64,000 bases of DNA. Source: Labrenzia sp. R4_2 (GTDB lineage: Bacteria; Pseudomonadota; Alphaproteobacteria; Rhizobiales; Stappiaceae). A model generated the notes under the pieces. That model was not told the origin of the DNA and made no database searches. It saw nothing but the letters and a program-made list of their open reading frames with translations. Positions within the stretch are counted from its first letter, which is position 1. Every line of letters begins with the position of its first letter. Both the position numbers and the translations under genes were made by a program. The stretch lies in the NCBI RefSeq assembly GCF_017743865.1, contig NZ_JAGHRJ010000001.1:496001-560000 (forward strand). The letters are read 5' to 3'. Shown piece by piece: positions 42,795 through 50,924 of this stretch.

Positions 42795-45700
42795 TTAACT
42801 GCCGGTGAGCGCCCGTGGCATGGCTGACTGGGTCAACCGGTGCTCGAACCAATTGCTGTGCCAATCCAAAACGTCGTCTGCTGGCATTGGACGGGCAAAA
42901 GCGTACCCTTGTGCATACCGGCAGCCGTAGGTGTGCAACAATTCTGCATGTGCAGGCGTCTCGACACCCTCTGCCAAAACGTCGATGTTGTACACCCGGC
43001 CCAGGGAAATAATGAGTTTGAGCAATTCCTGGTCCTGGGCATTGTTCAGGCTGTCATGCACAAAACCCTGGTCGATCTTCAAGGTATCAATTGGCAACTG
43101 TTTCAGATAGGCGAGCGAAGAGTAGCCGGTCCCAAAATCGTCCAGCGCAAAGCGGACTGACGAGAGGCGGCAATTCCGGATGATCTTTGAAACACGCTCA
43201 ATGTCACTGAGGGCATCAGTTTCCAGAAGTTCGATTTCGAGCTGACACGGTTCGGCTGCCGGATGCTTCTGAAGATGTTTGTTCAGTGTTTCTTCGAAAT
43301 CGCTCGAGGTGAGCTGGAGAGCGCTCACATTGACACTGACGGTCGTGTCGAGGCCAACTTCATTCCACCGCTCAATCTGTTCAAGGGCATTGTCCAACAC
43401 CCAGTTGCCAAGTTCGATGGCCACATCAGGGTGCCGTTCGATTGGCGGCAGGAACGCGCCTGGCATCAACAGTCCCTTCTCGGGATGTTGCCAGCGTATC
43501 AGCGCTTCGTAGCCAATGACTTCTTTCGTGGCGAGCCGGATTTTTGGTTGATAGTGCAGGCGGAAAGCATCTGTTTTTAGGGCCTTTTTGGCATCCGCTA
43601 CCTGAGCATAATACTCGGTGAGCCTGCGGTCCTGTTCCGGGTCGAAGAACTTGTATTGGTTTCTGCCGGAGATCTTCGCCTCATACATCGCCTGATCGGC
43701 TTGCCGCTCCAGCTGGTCACCGTCAATCTCTTCCGTTTGCGGGTAGAAGGTGACGCCGATGCTGGCGGAAACGGATGCTGTTGCCGCGCCGAGCTTGAAC
43801 TCCTTGGACGCAGCATCAAGGATCCGGTTCAGCGTGCTGACGCAGCTCTTCTCGTCCGGGAGATCGGTGATGATGGCAACAAATTCATCGCCCCCGATGC
43901 GCGCCAGCGTATCCTCCGTCCGCAGCACTTTTGTGAGACGGTGGGCGACCGAGACCAGCAACTCGTCGCCGGCAGCGTGGCCATAAGTGTCGTTGACGGC
44001 CTTGAAGCCGTCGAGATCAACGAAGGCGATTGCAAGGGTATGGCCATGCCGGCGCGCGCGCGCCATGGCCTGTTGCATAGTGTCTGCCAGAAGGACCCGG
44101 TTCGGCAGGCCGGTCAAGCGGTCATAGCGCGCCAGGTGTTCCAACTGGCGTTCGTGGGCCTTCATTTTCGTGATGTCGACGAACAGGCCGATGTAATTGG
44201 TGGTGTTGCCGCTCTCATCTTCGATTGCGCTGATGGTCAGGCGTTCTGCAAAGACGTCGCCGTCTTTCCGTTTGTTCCAGATCTCCCCCTGCCAAACGCC
44301 GTCTTTCCGAAGTTTGGACCACATCGTCTGATAGAAGTCGGCGTCATGCTTGCCAGAACTGAGAATGCTCGGGTTGTTGCCCAGGATTTCGTCCCGTTCA
44401 TAGCCGGTAATGTCAGTAAAAGCCTCGTTGACATCGACAATGGTGCCTTTGATGTCCGTGATGATGATGCCTTCATCTGAGTGCGTGAAGACTTTCGCGG
44501 TCAATTTAAGGGCATTTTCGGCCGTTTTCTGATCGGTCATATTTTGGGCGACGGCATAGATCAGCTGCCGGTCGACATCTGACCGCGCAGACCAGCGCAA
44601 GTATTTCGACTCGCCGCACGCACAGACATATCTGTTTTCAAACCCGTCAATGCCTTCTCCTGCAAGCAGCGCTGCAAAGGCATCTTCGGTGCTTGTTCGA
44701 TCCTCCGGATGCACAAACTCGATGAAGGGGCGTTCAGCAAATTCCTTTAGCTCGTAACCCAGAAAGTCTTCCCAGGAATCATTGAGGCGCAGTATTTTGC
44801 CATCAAAACCCACAATGAGATTGAGGGACTGTGACTGGTTGAAGAACGTCTCTAGGTCCCGTTGGCTGCGTTTGCGTTCTTCAACTTCCTCCGACAGTTC
44901 GCGCGTCCGGTTGCGGACCCGGGTTTCGAGCGTTTCATTGAGATTGATGAGCTGAAGTTTTGAAAGCCGGAGCTGGCTGTTGAAACTGCTCAAGGTGAAA
45001 TAGCGCCACACAAGGAAAGCAACGGTCAGCGTCGCCAGAATGGCCAGCATTCCGCCGAATACCCGCTTCGTTGTCCAAAAGGGATCCGGCGCCCCGTACC
45101 ATCGTTTGTAGATTTTTTTGTAGTCAGGCGAATTCACAAAGGATGCGACTGCGGCACTGAACAAGACATGCAGATCAGAGCGGTCGTTTCGAAAGCGCAG
45201 CCCGCGTGGTATCTCTTTCAACGCCGTCCCGGTGATGCGGATTTGGTCTTCGACGCCGATGTTCCGCGCAAGGGCTTGAAACACTGTGTCGGGGTAGACA
45301 ACGGCATCCACAGCGCCGGAGAGCAGGCCCAGGAGAGCTTTCTCACCGGTCGGGTAAATCTCAAGCTCTACGTCTCTGCGGTCGCGCAGAAGAAACAATC
45401 CAACATTCCGCTCCACCACGCCAACCTTCTTCTGGTGCAATGCACTGATCAGGGTTGGAACAACATCCCCCTCGCGGATAAAGGCCACGATCCGGAAGGT
45501 TTCGACGGGAGGGGTGAACAGGTTGTTGGACTTGCGCTCGGACACAATGCCACTGTTCGGGATGAGATCAGCTTCGCCCGCTTCGAGCAGTCGGATGGCT
45601 TCTACGAAGTTTGGAGCAACCTTGTATCGAACTGTCAGATTTAGCTCTTTGGCGAGATGGTTCAAAACGTCGATTGCAAATCCGCTTGGATTGCCATCCT

Positions 45701-45863
45701 CGTCCAGACTGTATTGCGGCGGCCAATTGGCCGGGACGGCTGCAATAATTTCGTTGCTGGTTGTCCGCGCGCCGAGATGGCCTTTGCCCGGAGGCGCGGC
45801 TTCCGTAACGGTTGAAAACACCAGAGCGCCGGCAAAAGCCAAAAGAAGGAACAGCACTCTCAT
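42795..45863 (-). CDS. SBP-PAS-PAS-GGDEF-EAL membrane sensor of cyclic-di-GMP
   Basis: 1022-aa inner-membrane protein. After a signal/anchor (MRVLFLLLAFAGALVF) comes a periplasmic family-3 solute-binding domain (about 35-260), a membrane helix (about 268-290), a coiled coil, two PAS domains (about 345-590), GGDEF (motif RIGGDEF near 655) and EAL (YEALIRW near 785). The GGDEF active site is intact and an inhibitory RxxD site (RTED) sits five residues before it. The EAL set (NVSALQ, DDFGTGYSS, EGVETP, QGYAFARP) is also intact. ATG 45863 begins the signal sequence; a longer upstream frame is unlikely. A solute may switch synthesis and breakdown of c-di-GMP. Confidence 0.93.
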   Translation of the reverse strand: MRVLFLLLAFAGALVFSTVTEAAPPGKGHLGARTTSNEIIAAVPANWPPQYSLDEDGNPSGFAIDVLNHLAKELNLTVRYKVAPNFVEAIRLLEAGEADLIPNSGIVSERKSNNLFTPPVETFRIVAFIREGDVVPTLISALHQKKVGVVERNVGLFLLRDRRDVELEIYPTGEKALLGLLSGAVDAVVYPDTVFQALARNIGVEDQIRITGTALKEIPRGLRFRNDRSDLHVLFSAAVASFVNSPDYKKIYKRWYGAPDPFWTTKRVFGGMLAILATLTVAFLVWRYFTLSSFNSQLRLSKLQLINLNETLETRVRNRTRELSEEVEERKRSQRDLETFFNQSQSLNLIVGFDGKILRLNDSWEDFLGYELKEFAERPFIEFVHPEDRTSTEDAFAALLAGEGIDGFENRYVCACGESKYLRWSARSDVDRQLIYAVAQNMTDQKTAENALKLTAKVFTHSDEGIIITDIKGTIVDVNEAFTDITGYERDEILGNNPSILSSGKHDADFYQTMWSKLRKDGVWQGEIWNKRKDGDVFAERLTISAIEDESGNTTNYIGLFVDITKMKAHERQLEHLARYDRLTGLPNRVLLADTMQQAMARARRHGHTLAIAFVDLDGFKAVNDTYGHAAGDELLVSVAHRLTKVLRTEDTLARIGGDEFVAIITDLPDEKSCVSTLNRILDAASKEFKLGAATASVSASIGVTFYPQTEEIDGDQLERQADQAMYEAKISGRNQYKFFDPEQDRRLTEYYAQVADAKKALKTDAFRLHYQPKIRLATKEVIGYEALIRWQHPEKGLLMPGAFLPPIERHPDVAIELGNWVLDNALEQIERWNEVGLDTTVSVNVSALQLTSSDFEETLNKHLQKHPAAEPCQLEIELLETDALSDIERVSKIIRNCRLSSVRFALDDFGTGYSSLAYLKQLPIDTLKIDQGFVHDSLNNAQDQELLKLIISLGRVYNIDVLAEGVETPAHAELLHTYGCRYAQGYAFARPMPADDVLDWHSNWFEHRLTQSAMPRALTGS

Positions 45864-46233
45864 ATGTTCGATTGCCCCACCGTTGCACCCATCGCCCGAA
45901 GGCTGCCGCCAGAAAGAACTGGCTGGCGTTCTGTCACATGGGTCAGCATGTTTGAAGCAAACAAGTGTTCCATGTTCCGACTTCTGCAAAGGCTATATTT
46001 GAACAAGTGAATATTCGGATAAAATACTCACATATATGTAGAAATACGATCGAAACACTTTGTTGAATTGCTTTGTTTGATCCGTATTTTTGTCAGTATT
46101 TGGGATTGTCCGCTGCCGGTGCGACCGGTAGGCTTGCTCGCGGATTGTTCATTGCCATTCTGAACACTCCCAAGTTTGGCAGGTGTCACTGCCAATGATA
46201 GGTCTGAACGGCACAGCAGCCAGGGAGATGTTT
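45864..46233. other. gap upstream of sensor gene and EthD gene
   Basis: About 370 bases between divergent genes. Around 46010-46090 it is AT-rich and should hold the sensor-gene promoter. No repeat or small gene was recognised. Confidence 0.4.
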
Positions 46234-46542
46234 ATGGCGTTTTCACTTCAGGTTCTTTATCCGATCCGTCCGGACACAACGTTCGATTATGCGTGTTACG
46301 CAGAAAAGCACATGGCGCTTGTGGCCGAGCATATGGGGCCGCATGCCAGCCAGGTTCAGGCGACAAAAGGCATGGCTGGCGGACCGGATGCACCGCCGGA
46401 GTTTTATGCGGTCGCGACCATGGTGTTCGAGACCAAAGGCCAACTGGAGGCCGCCCTCGCAGCGGCAGGGCCGGTGACGGCGGACATTCCGAACTACACC
46501 AACACCCGGCCGCAATTGCTGATCGGCGAAGTGATCGGCTGA
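46234..46542 (+). CDS. EthD-family protein
   Basis: 102-aa dimeric alpha-beta barrel protein of the EthD/ferredoxin-like family: LYPIRPDTTFDYACYAEKHMALV near the start and NYTNTRPQLLIGEVIG at the end. Family members are poorly known; EthD is needed for ethyl tert-butyl ether breakdown, others are monooxygenase-like. ATG 46234 follows GGGAG (46223-46227) at 6 bases. It ends 7 bases before the duplicated dehydrogenase fragment, so it was probably the native convergent neighbour of that gene. Confidence 0.8.
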   Translation: MAFSLQVLYPIRPDTTFDYACYAEKHMALVAEHMGPHASQVQATKGMAGGPDAPPEFYAVATMVFETKGQLEAALAAAGPVTADIPNYTNTRPQLLIGEVIG

Positions 46543-46549
46543 TTACCGA

Positions 46550-46684
46550 CTACTTGCCCATTTCCGGAACCGGGGTGATGGCTGTGCCGGTTTCGAACCA
46601 GCTCTTGATGTTGTCTGCCACCAGAATCGCCATTGCATTGCGGGTGGCCTGACTGGCCGAGCCCACATGCGGCAGCACGGTGAC
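46550..46684 (-). pseudogene. detached 3' end of a D-2-hydroxyacid dehydrogenase gene
   Basis: Reads as the last 44 residues of the dehydrogenase encoded at 47849-48802 (VTVLPHVGSASQATRNAMAI...PVPEMGK) with a few substitutions (Ile for Met, Lys for Arg, Thr for Ala) and one extra Lys. Just beyond Val/Thr the homology stops abruptly and AT-rich sequence begins. It has no start of its own. It is most simply the original gene end, displaced when foreign DNA entered the gene. Confidence 0.85.
46556..46684. repeat. 129-bp direct repeat, left copy
   Basis: Matches 47852-47980 with 8 mismatches and no gaps; a 49-base stretch (46626-46674) is identical. Both copies end at the same CACGGTGAC, after which the sequences are unrelated. 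Likely attachment-site-like duplication. Confidence 0.9.
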
Positions 46685-47851
46685 GATAGAGAACGATACC
46701 TTGACTTGTAGGTGGCATTTTTTGAAAGTGAAAAATCGCGCGGAACGTGCGCTGTTAGTTGTGGCGCGGCAGATCAAAAACAGAGTTTTTTTGCGCACTA
46801 TTTAGATGTTGATTCTAGGGATTAATCTATAGTTGTATCATTGATAATTCAACTTTTGAATGCGCTTCGGATTTGATACGATTCCGTTAAACGTAGATGT
46901 TTATCTAATGACGGCTATTTTAAATTGTAAAGTCCGTCCTGAAGACCTTTTTGGAGGGAAGTAATGTCGTGTTTAAAGTATGCTATAGTGTTTCCTTGTA
47001 GCTTATTTTTATCTGGCTGTTGGTGGTCAACGCCGACAGTTCCCGTAAATTTAGATTATGTAGAAACGAGCTATGGGTACATAAATGCGGGAGATTTCAG
47101 GGCAGGTTCCTTGTTTGTTTGGGCGCGCTCCCCTAATCAAAAAACTGAGCGACTAGATTATTTGGGTAACTTGAATAGTTTTAAAAGACAAGAACCCGTA
47201 AATGTAACGATTTCAGATCACGTTGATTACAGTAGAGGCGTTGATGTAAACATAGACGCGAAGTATAACATATCTCAAATAGATATAGATACTGCGGTTT
47301 CGCAGCGTGCCCGTTTTAAATTAACGAATTTTGAACGCCACAAAACCCCAACATATGTGACTGTTTTTTCTGATTTCATAAAGTATAAATACGATGATAA
47401 AGGTAACAAATTAGGTGAAAGGTCGCAGGGTGAAATAGATATTGTGATGCAAGCCTTGGATTTTCGAGAAATAGCTCGAAATCCCAACATATACTATTTG
47501 CTTGTGACTGACGTGACCTACGGCGATAAGATGGAACTTGAAATTGACGAAAACATTGTGACTGGAAACAGTTTTAAGGTGCCTGTTTTTGCTGGTGACT
47601 TAAAAGTCGATCTTGTAGGCAAAAGCCTCAGAAAGTTGGAGGGTAAATATGCAGAATTGCTCTTCAGAGTAGATGTTTTGCAACCAGTGTGGATAAACAA
47701 TAAACAAGGTGGACAAAATCCGGGCTTTAAGGTTGTCACGAGGGATTTTTCACTTGTTCAAATGCCAGAGTTGCTGCGAAAAATAGGTACGGAAATCAAT
47801 GTGCAAACAGGTATGTAGGGATCGTGACGAAGCTCTTGCAGCATTTTCTTA
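46685..47851. mobile_element. small AT-rich insertion bracketed by 129-bp repeats
   Basis: About 1.17 kb of visibly AT-rich DNA (two sampled 60-base lines contain 26 and 19 G/C, against clearly higher values around it). It holds one lipoprotein gene, about 280 bases of leader with GATTAATC-type AT palindromes, and no recombinase, transposase or terminal inverted repeat. Entry inside the 3' end of a dehydrogenase gene with restoration of the reading frame is how integrative elements behave. It may be a remnant or a non-autonomous passenger. Mechanism is inference. Confidence 0.65.
46964..47818 (+). CDS. lipoprotein of unknown family, foreign base composition
   Basis: 284-aa lipoprotein: hydrophobic signal and lipobox LSGC with Cys19, followed by two Trp. 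The mature part is beta-rich, with many alternating polar/hydrophobic strands, Asp/Lys/Asn-rich and without Cys. A possible domain boundary lies near residue 150. GGAGGGAAG stands before the ATG. Codon use is AT-ending, unlike neighbours. No known family was recognised; it could be a surface, defence or attachment factor. It is the only gene in the insertion. Confidence 0.75.
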   Translation: MSCLKYAIVFPCSLFLSGCWWSTPTVPVNLDYVETSYGYINAGDFRAGSLFVWARSPNQKTERLDYLGNLNSFKRQEPVNVTISDHVDYSRGVDVNIDAKYNISQIDIDTAVSQRARFKLTNFERHKTPTYVTVFSDFIKYKYDDKGNKLGERSQGEIDIVMQALDFREIARNPNIYYLLVTDVTYGDKMELEIDENIVTGNSFKVPVFAGDLKVDLVGKSLRKLEGKYAELLFRVDVLQPVWINNKQGGQNPGFKVVTRDFSLVQMPELLRKIGTEINVQTGM

Positions 47852-48802
47852 GCCCATTTCCGGAACCGGTGTGATGGCCGCACCGGTTTCGAACCAGCTC
47901 CTGATGTTGTCGGCCACCAGCATCGCCATTGCATTGCGGGTGGCCTGACTGGCCGAGCCCACATGCGGCAACACGGTGACTTTCGGCAGCGCCAGCAAGG
48001 CTTCCGGCACGTTCGGCTCGTCTTCAAACACATCAAGCCCGGCGCCGTAAATTGTGCCGTCTTCCAGCGCCTTGATGAGCGCTGCCTCGTCAATCACCGA
48101 CCCGCGGCCGACATTGATCACGACCCCGTCCGGACCAAGGGCGTTCAGCACTTCGGCATTGACCGCGTGATGGGTCGAAGGGCCACCCGGCGCGACCACC
48201 ATCAGCGTGTCGCAGGCCTCGGCAAGGCCGGTCAGCGTTGGGTGATATGGATAAGATACACCGTCCTGTTTTGTGCGGCCGTGATAATGGACCTCAAGTC
48301 CGAAGGCTTCCGCGCGTTTGGCGATCGCCTTGCCGATCCGGCCAAGCCCGAAGATGCCGAGCGTGCGGCCGCGCAAGGTTGCTGCGGTGGTCGGATACGG
48401 CTTTTTCGCCGCCCAATGCCCGTCGCGCACCCATTGTTCGGCCTGGCCGAGTTCGCGGATTGCCATGATCATCAGACCGATGGCCGTATCCGCGACCTCT
48501 TCATTCAAGACATCCGGCGTGTGCGTAACCATGACATTGGCCGCAAGGCACGCGGGCACATCGATATGGTCATAGCCAACGCCAAAGCCTGCAACGATTT
48601 CAAGGTTCGGCAGCTGATTCAGAAGAGCCTGATTGAACGGCCCAAAGCCAAGCGCAACCCCGCGCACCTTTGGACCGACCTCGGCGAGCAACGCCTCCCA
48701 GTCCTCCGCCTCGTGCAGCTTGTGGACCGTAAAGCGCTTTTGAAGCTCTTCTTCTGCAATCGGCAGCAGGCGGTAAGGCATCAGAATGTCGGGCTTGGTC
48801 AT
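47849..48802 (-). CDS. D-2-hydroxyacid dehydrogenase (GRHPR/hydroxypyruvate reductase-like)
   Basis: 317-aa NAD(P)-dependent enzyme that reduces glyoxylate, hydroxypyruvate or similar 2-keto acids. The nucleotide motif GRTLGIFGLGRIGKAIAKR is central; catalytic Arg in NVGRGS, Glu in FEDEPN and His in LPHVGSAS are present. Its last 43 codons lie in the right copy of the 129-bp repeat, so the gene end may be supplied by the inserted element while the native end is stranded at 46550-46684. ATG 48802 is used; a far upstream frame start is not credible. Confidence 0.92.
   Translation of the reverse strand: MTKPDILMPYRLLPIAEEELQKRFTVHKLHEAEDWEALLAEVGPKVRGVALGFGPFNQALLNQLPNLEIVAGFGVGYDHIDVPACLAANVMVTHTPDVLNEEVADTAIGLMIMAIRELGQAEQWVRDGHWAAKKPYPTTAATLRGRTLGIFGLGRIGKAIAKRAEAFGLEVHYHGRTKQDGVSYPYHPTLTGLAEACDTLMVVAPGGPSTHHAVNAEVLNALGPDGVVINVGRGSVIDEAALIKALEDGTIYGAGLDVFEDEPNVPEALLALPKVTVLPHVGSASQATRNAMAMLVADNIRSWFETGAAITPVPEMG
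47852..47980. repeat. 129-bp direct repeat, right copy
   Basis: Forms the 3' end of the intact dehydrogenase gene and matches 46556-46684 at about 94%. Orientation is the same, so recombination between the copies would excise the AT-rich block and leave one complete gene. Confidence 0.9.
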
Positions 48803-49027
48803 GATGGAATCCGGGCTAGGGCAGGGGCATTGAGCGGTTCTTGTTAGAAGAATTCTTCTCCGCCGTCGAGCCCGGGTCAGGCCGGACGCGGCCCCTTGGC
48901 TTTCGTTTTTTGGCCGGAAAACTTCGTCATCAGGACACTCTTTTGGGCAAATTGCCGCCAAACCATTTTCTGCATTCACCCGGCCGGGTTTAGGCGCTAT
49001 CAACAGCGCAACAAGGAGAGGCCGCAT

Positions 49028-50221
49028 ATGTCAAAGACGGGCATCATGATTTGCGGGCACGGCAGCCGCGCCAAAATTGCCGAAGAAGAATTCGCACTCC
49101 TCGCCAAGGGCTTGCGGGACCGCTATCCGGATATGCCGGTGGAATACGGCTTTCTGGAATATTCCGCGCCGAACATTCACATGGGGCTCGATTCCCTGCG
49201 CGATCAGGGCGTGACGCATATTCTTGCGGTGCCGGGCATGCTGTTTGCCGCGACCCACGCCAAGAACGACATCCCGTCGGTGCTCACCACCTATCAGGAA
49301 AAGAACCCGGGCCTCACCGTCAGCTATGGCCGGGAACTCGGTCTGCACTCGCAGATGATCGCCGCCTTCGAGGCGCGGATCCTGGAAGCCCTGGGCGTGG
49401 ATCACGTGCACGACGGCGATCTGTACGACACCATGCTGGTGGTTGTCGGACGCGGCACCTCCGACACGCTGGCCAATGCGGAAGCGGCCCGTCTGACCCG
49501 GATCGTGACAGAAAACCTCGGCTTCGGTTGGTCGGAAACCGTCTATTCCGGCGTCACCTTCCCATCGGTCGGCCGCGGGCTCGAGATGGCCCTGAAGCTC
49601 GGCTACAAGAAAATTGTCGTCGCCCCGTATTTCCTGTTCTCAGGCCGCCTGATCGACCGGATCTACAACTATGTTGACAAGGTCGCGGAAACCGAGCCGG
49701 GCGTCACCTTCTATAAGGCGCATTACCTGGCAGATCAGGCCCATGTGATCGACACCTTCGTGGAGCGGATCACCGAAGCTGCCGAAGGCTCCCTCGTAGA
49801 GACCACCGACCTGATGGCGTCCTTCAAGGAACGTCTTGCCCGCGGCGAGGTTGAGGTGCATCACCACCACGCTGAATACCGTGATCCAATGGATGACGAG
49901 GCAGGTGCCAGCGATCACGATCACGGCCATAGCCATGATCACGGGCATCACCACCACGATCACAGTCACGGCCATGGCCATCACCATCATCACGGGCACT
50001 CGCATGATCACGGGCATGGCCACAGCCACGGCGTCTACAAGCATATCGCCCACCCGAACGGCCCGCGCACGATGATCGATCAGGGCGTCTGCTGCTGCTT
50101 CATGGGCCAGTTCCCACAAGAGGTGATCGACGAGGAACGCGAGTTGCGCAAGGGCCTTGGCATCGCGCCGACTGTCCCCGAAAAGCTTCCTGCCTGCGCG
50201 CCAAAGCGCAAGTCCGCCTAA
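49028..50221 (+). CDS. cbiX: sirohydrochlorin cobaltochelatase CbiX, long form with His-rich tract
   Basis: 397-aa class II chelatase that inserts Co2+ into sirohydrochlorin early in cobalamin synthesis. Two CbiX domains (about 5-125 and 135-260) hold the catalytic ICGHGSR (His11) and VVVGRGTSD. Residues about 277-336 are an exceptional run of His with Asp/Gly/Ser, and GVCCCFMG follows at about 353, a likely Fe-S ligand cluster as known in long CbiX proteins. The tract probably stores cobalt or nickel. ATG 49028 follows AAGGAG (49013-49018). No other cob gene is in the window. Confidence 0.92.
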   Translation: MSKTGIMICGHGSRAKIAEEEFALLAKGLRDRYPDMPVEYGFLEYSAPNIHMGLDSLRDQGVTHILAVPGMLFAATHAKNDIPSVLTTYQEKNPGLTVSYGRELGLHSQMIAAFEARILEALGVDHVHDGDLYDTMLVVVGRGTSDTLANAEAARLTRIVTENLGFGWSETVYSGVTFPSVGRGLEMALKLGYKKIVVAPYFLFSGRLIDRIYNYVDKVAETEPGVTFYKAHYLADQAHVIDTFVERITEAAEGSLVETTDLMASFKERLARGEVEVHHHHAEYRDPMDDEAGASDHDHGHSHDHGHHHHDHSHGHGHHHHHGHSHDHGHGHSHGVYKHIAHPNGPRTMIDQGVCCCFMGQFPQEVIDEERELRKGLGIAPTVPEKLPACAPKRKSA

Positions 50222-50286
50222 AAGTGGGAAGCCAGCAGATGCCGACAACCTATATGTCGGCAGCCCTGCAACGTCCCTCAGCAGTC

Positions 50287-50386
50287 ATCCCCGCGTCCTG
50301 CGGGGATCCACTCATTTCCAGAGCCGATTATGGTTGGCCGAAAGAGCAGCCGGTCCCACCACCGTCATCCCGGCCTTGAGCCGGGA
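50287..50386. repeat. two palindromes downstream of cbiX
   Basis: ATCCCCGC-gtcct-GCGGGGAT (50287-50307) and TCCCGGC-cttga-GCCGGGA (50368-50386), both in the GTCATC...GGGA context of the family found elsewhere here. They lie between the convergent cbiX and SRPBCC genes. Confidence 0.8.
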
Positions 50387-50400
50387 CCCAAGCTGTTTTT

Positions 50401-50913
50401 TTACCCGCAACCGGTTGTTTCTTCTGTCCCGGATACACGATGTTTCAGTGCCAGCGACGCTCGTTCATAGGCAGGCTGGACCCAGTCGGAATTCCAGAAC
50501 CAGAGGTAAAATCCGCGGTCGATTTCATGCTGGATGACACAGGTGCCGCCGTTTTCCGGCCTTAGCAGCCAGCGGTGGTCAAATGTAATGACCCCGGGCA
50601 GACCGCCCGCCTGGCGGAGTTCGACTTTGGGTGTCACCACTTGGACGGAAGCGTTGATTGTCATCGTGCTATCCGGGGTTTTCACCGTGTTGGTGACCTT
50701 TACGCCTTCTTTGTACTCCCCCTGAACTTGAATAAAGGTCGGGTTCCAGTCCGGATAACTTGCCGTATCCATCAACACATCCCAAACTGCCTCGGGTGGT
50801 GCGGGGATGAACACTTCCGTCCGAAACGCTTTTTTGCCTGTAAACGACAGGACGAGGAGCACACCGGCGAGAACCAGGAGCACCCCGCCTCCAATTTTAA
50901 GAAGAGCAATCAT
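50401..50913 (-). CDS. SRPBCC (START/polyketide cyclase-like) protein, membrane-anchored
   Basis: 170-aa protein: one N-terminal membrane helix (about 5-25) and an SRPBCC ligand-binding fold (about 33-160) with IPAPPEAVWDVLMDTASYPDWNPTF at its entrance. ATG 50913 is preferred because AGGAG then sits at 8 bases; the ATG at 50919 leaves only 2. It starts 11 bases after the hydrolase gene in the same direction and is probably co-transcribed with it and the SDR gene. It may bind a lipophilic substrate of that set. Confidence 0.8.
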   Translation of the reverse strand: MIALLKIGGGVLLVLAGVLLVLSFTGKKAFRTEVFIPAPPEAVWDVLMDTASYPDWNPTFIQVQGEYKEGVKVTNTVKTPDSTMTINASVQVVTPKVELRQAGGLPGVITFDHRWLLRPENGGTCVIQHEIDRGFYLWFWNSDWVQPAYERASLALKHRVSGTEETTGCG

Positions 50914-50924
50914 CGGCATTGCTC

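Noticed and set aside
46550..46798. Independent 82-aa gene overlapping the left repeat
   Set aside because: Its second half is the dehydrogenase C-terminus and the first half is read-through of the AT-rich insertion, without a ribosome site.
48803..49027. Cobalamin riboswitch before cbiX
   Set aside because: No B12-box-like sequence or the expected long structured leader could be found in the 225 bases.
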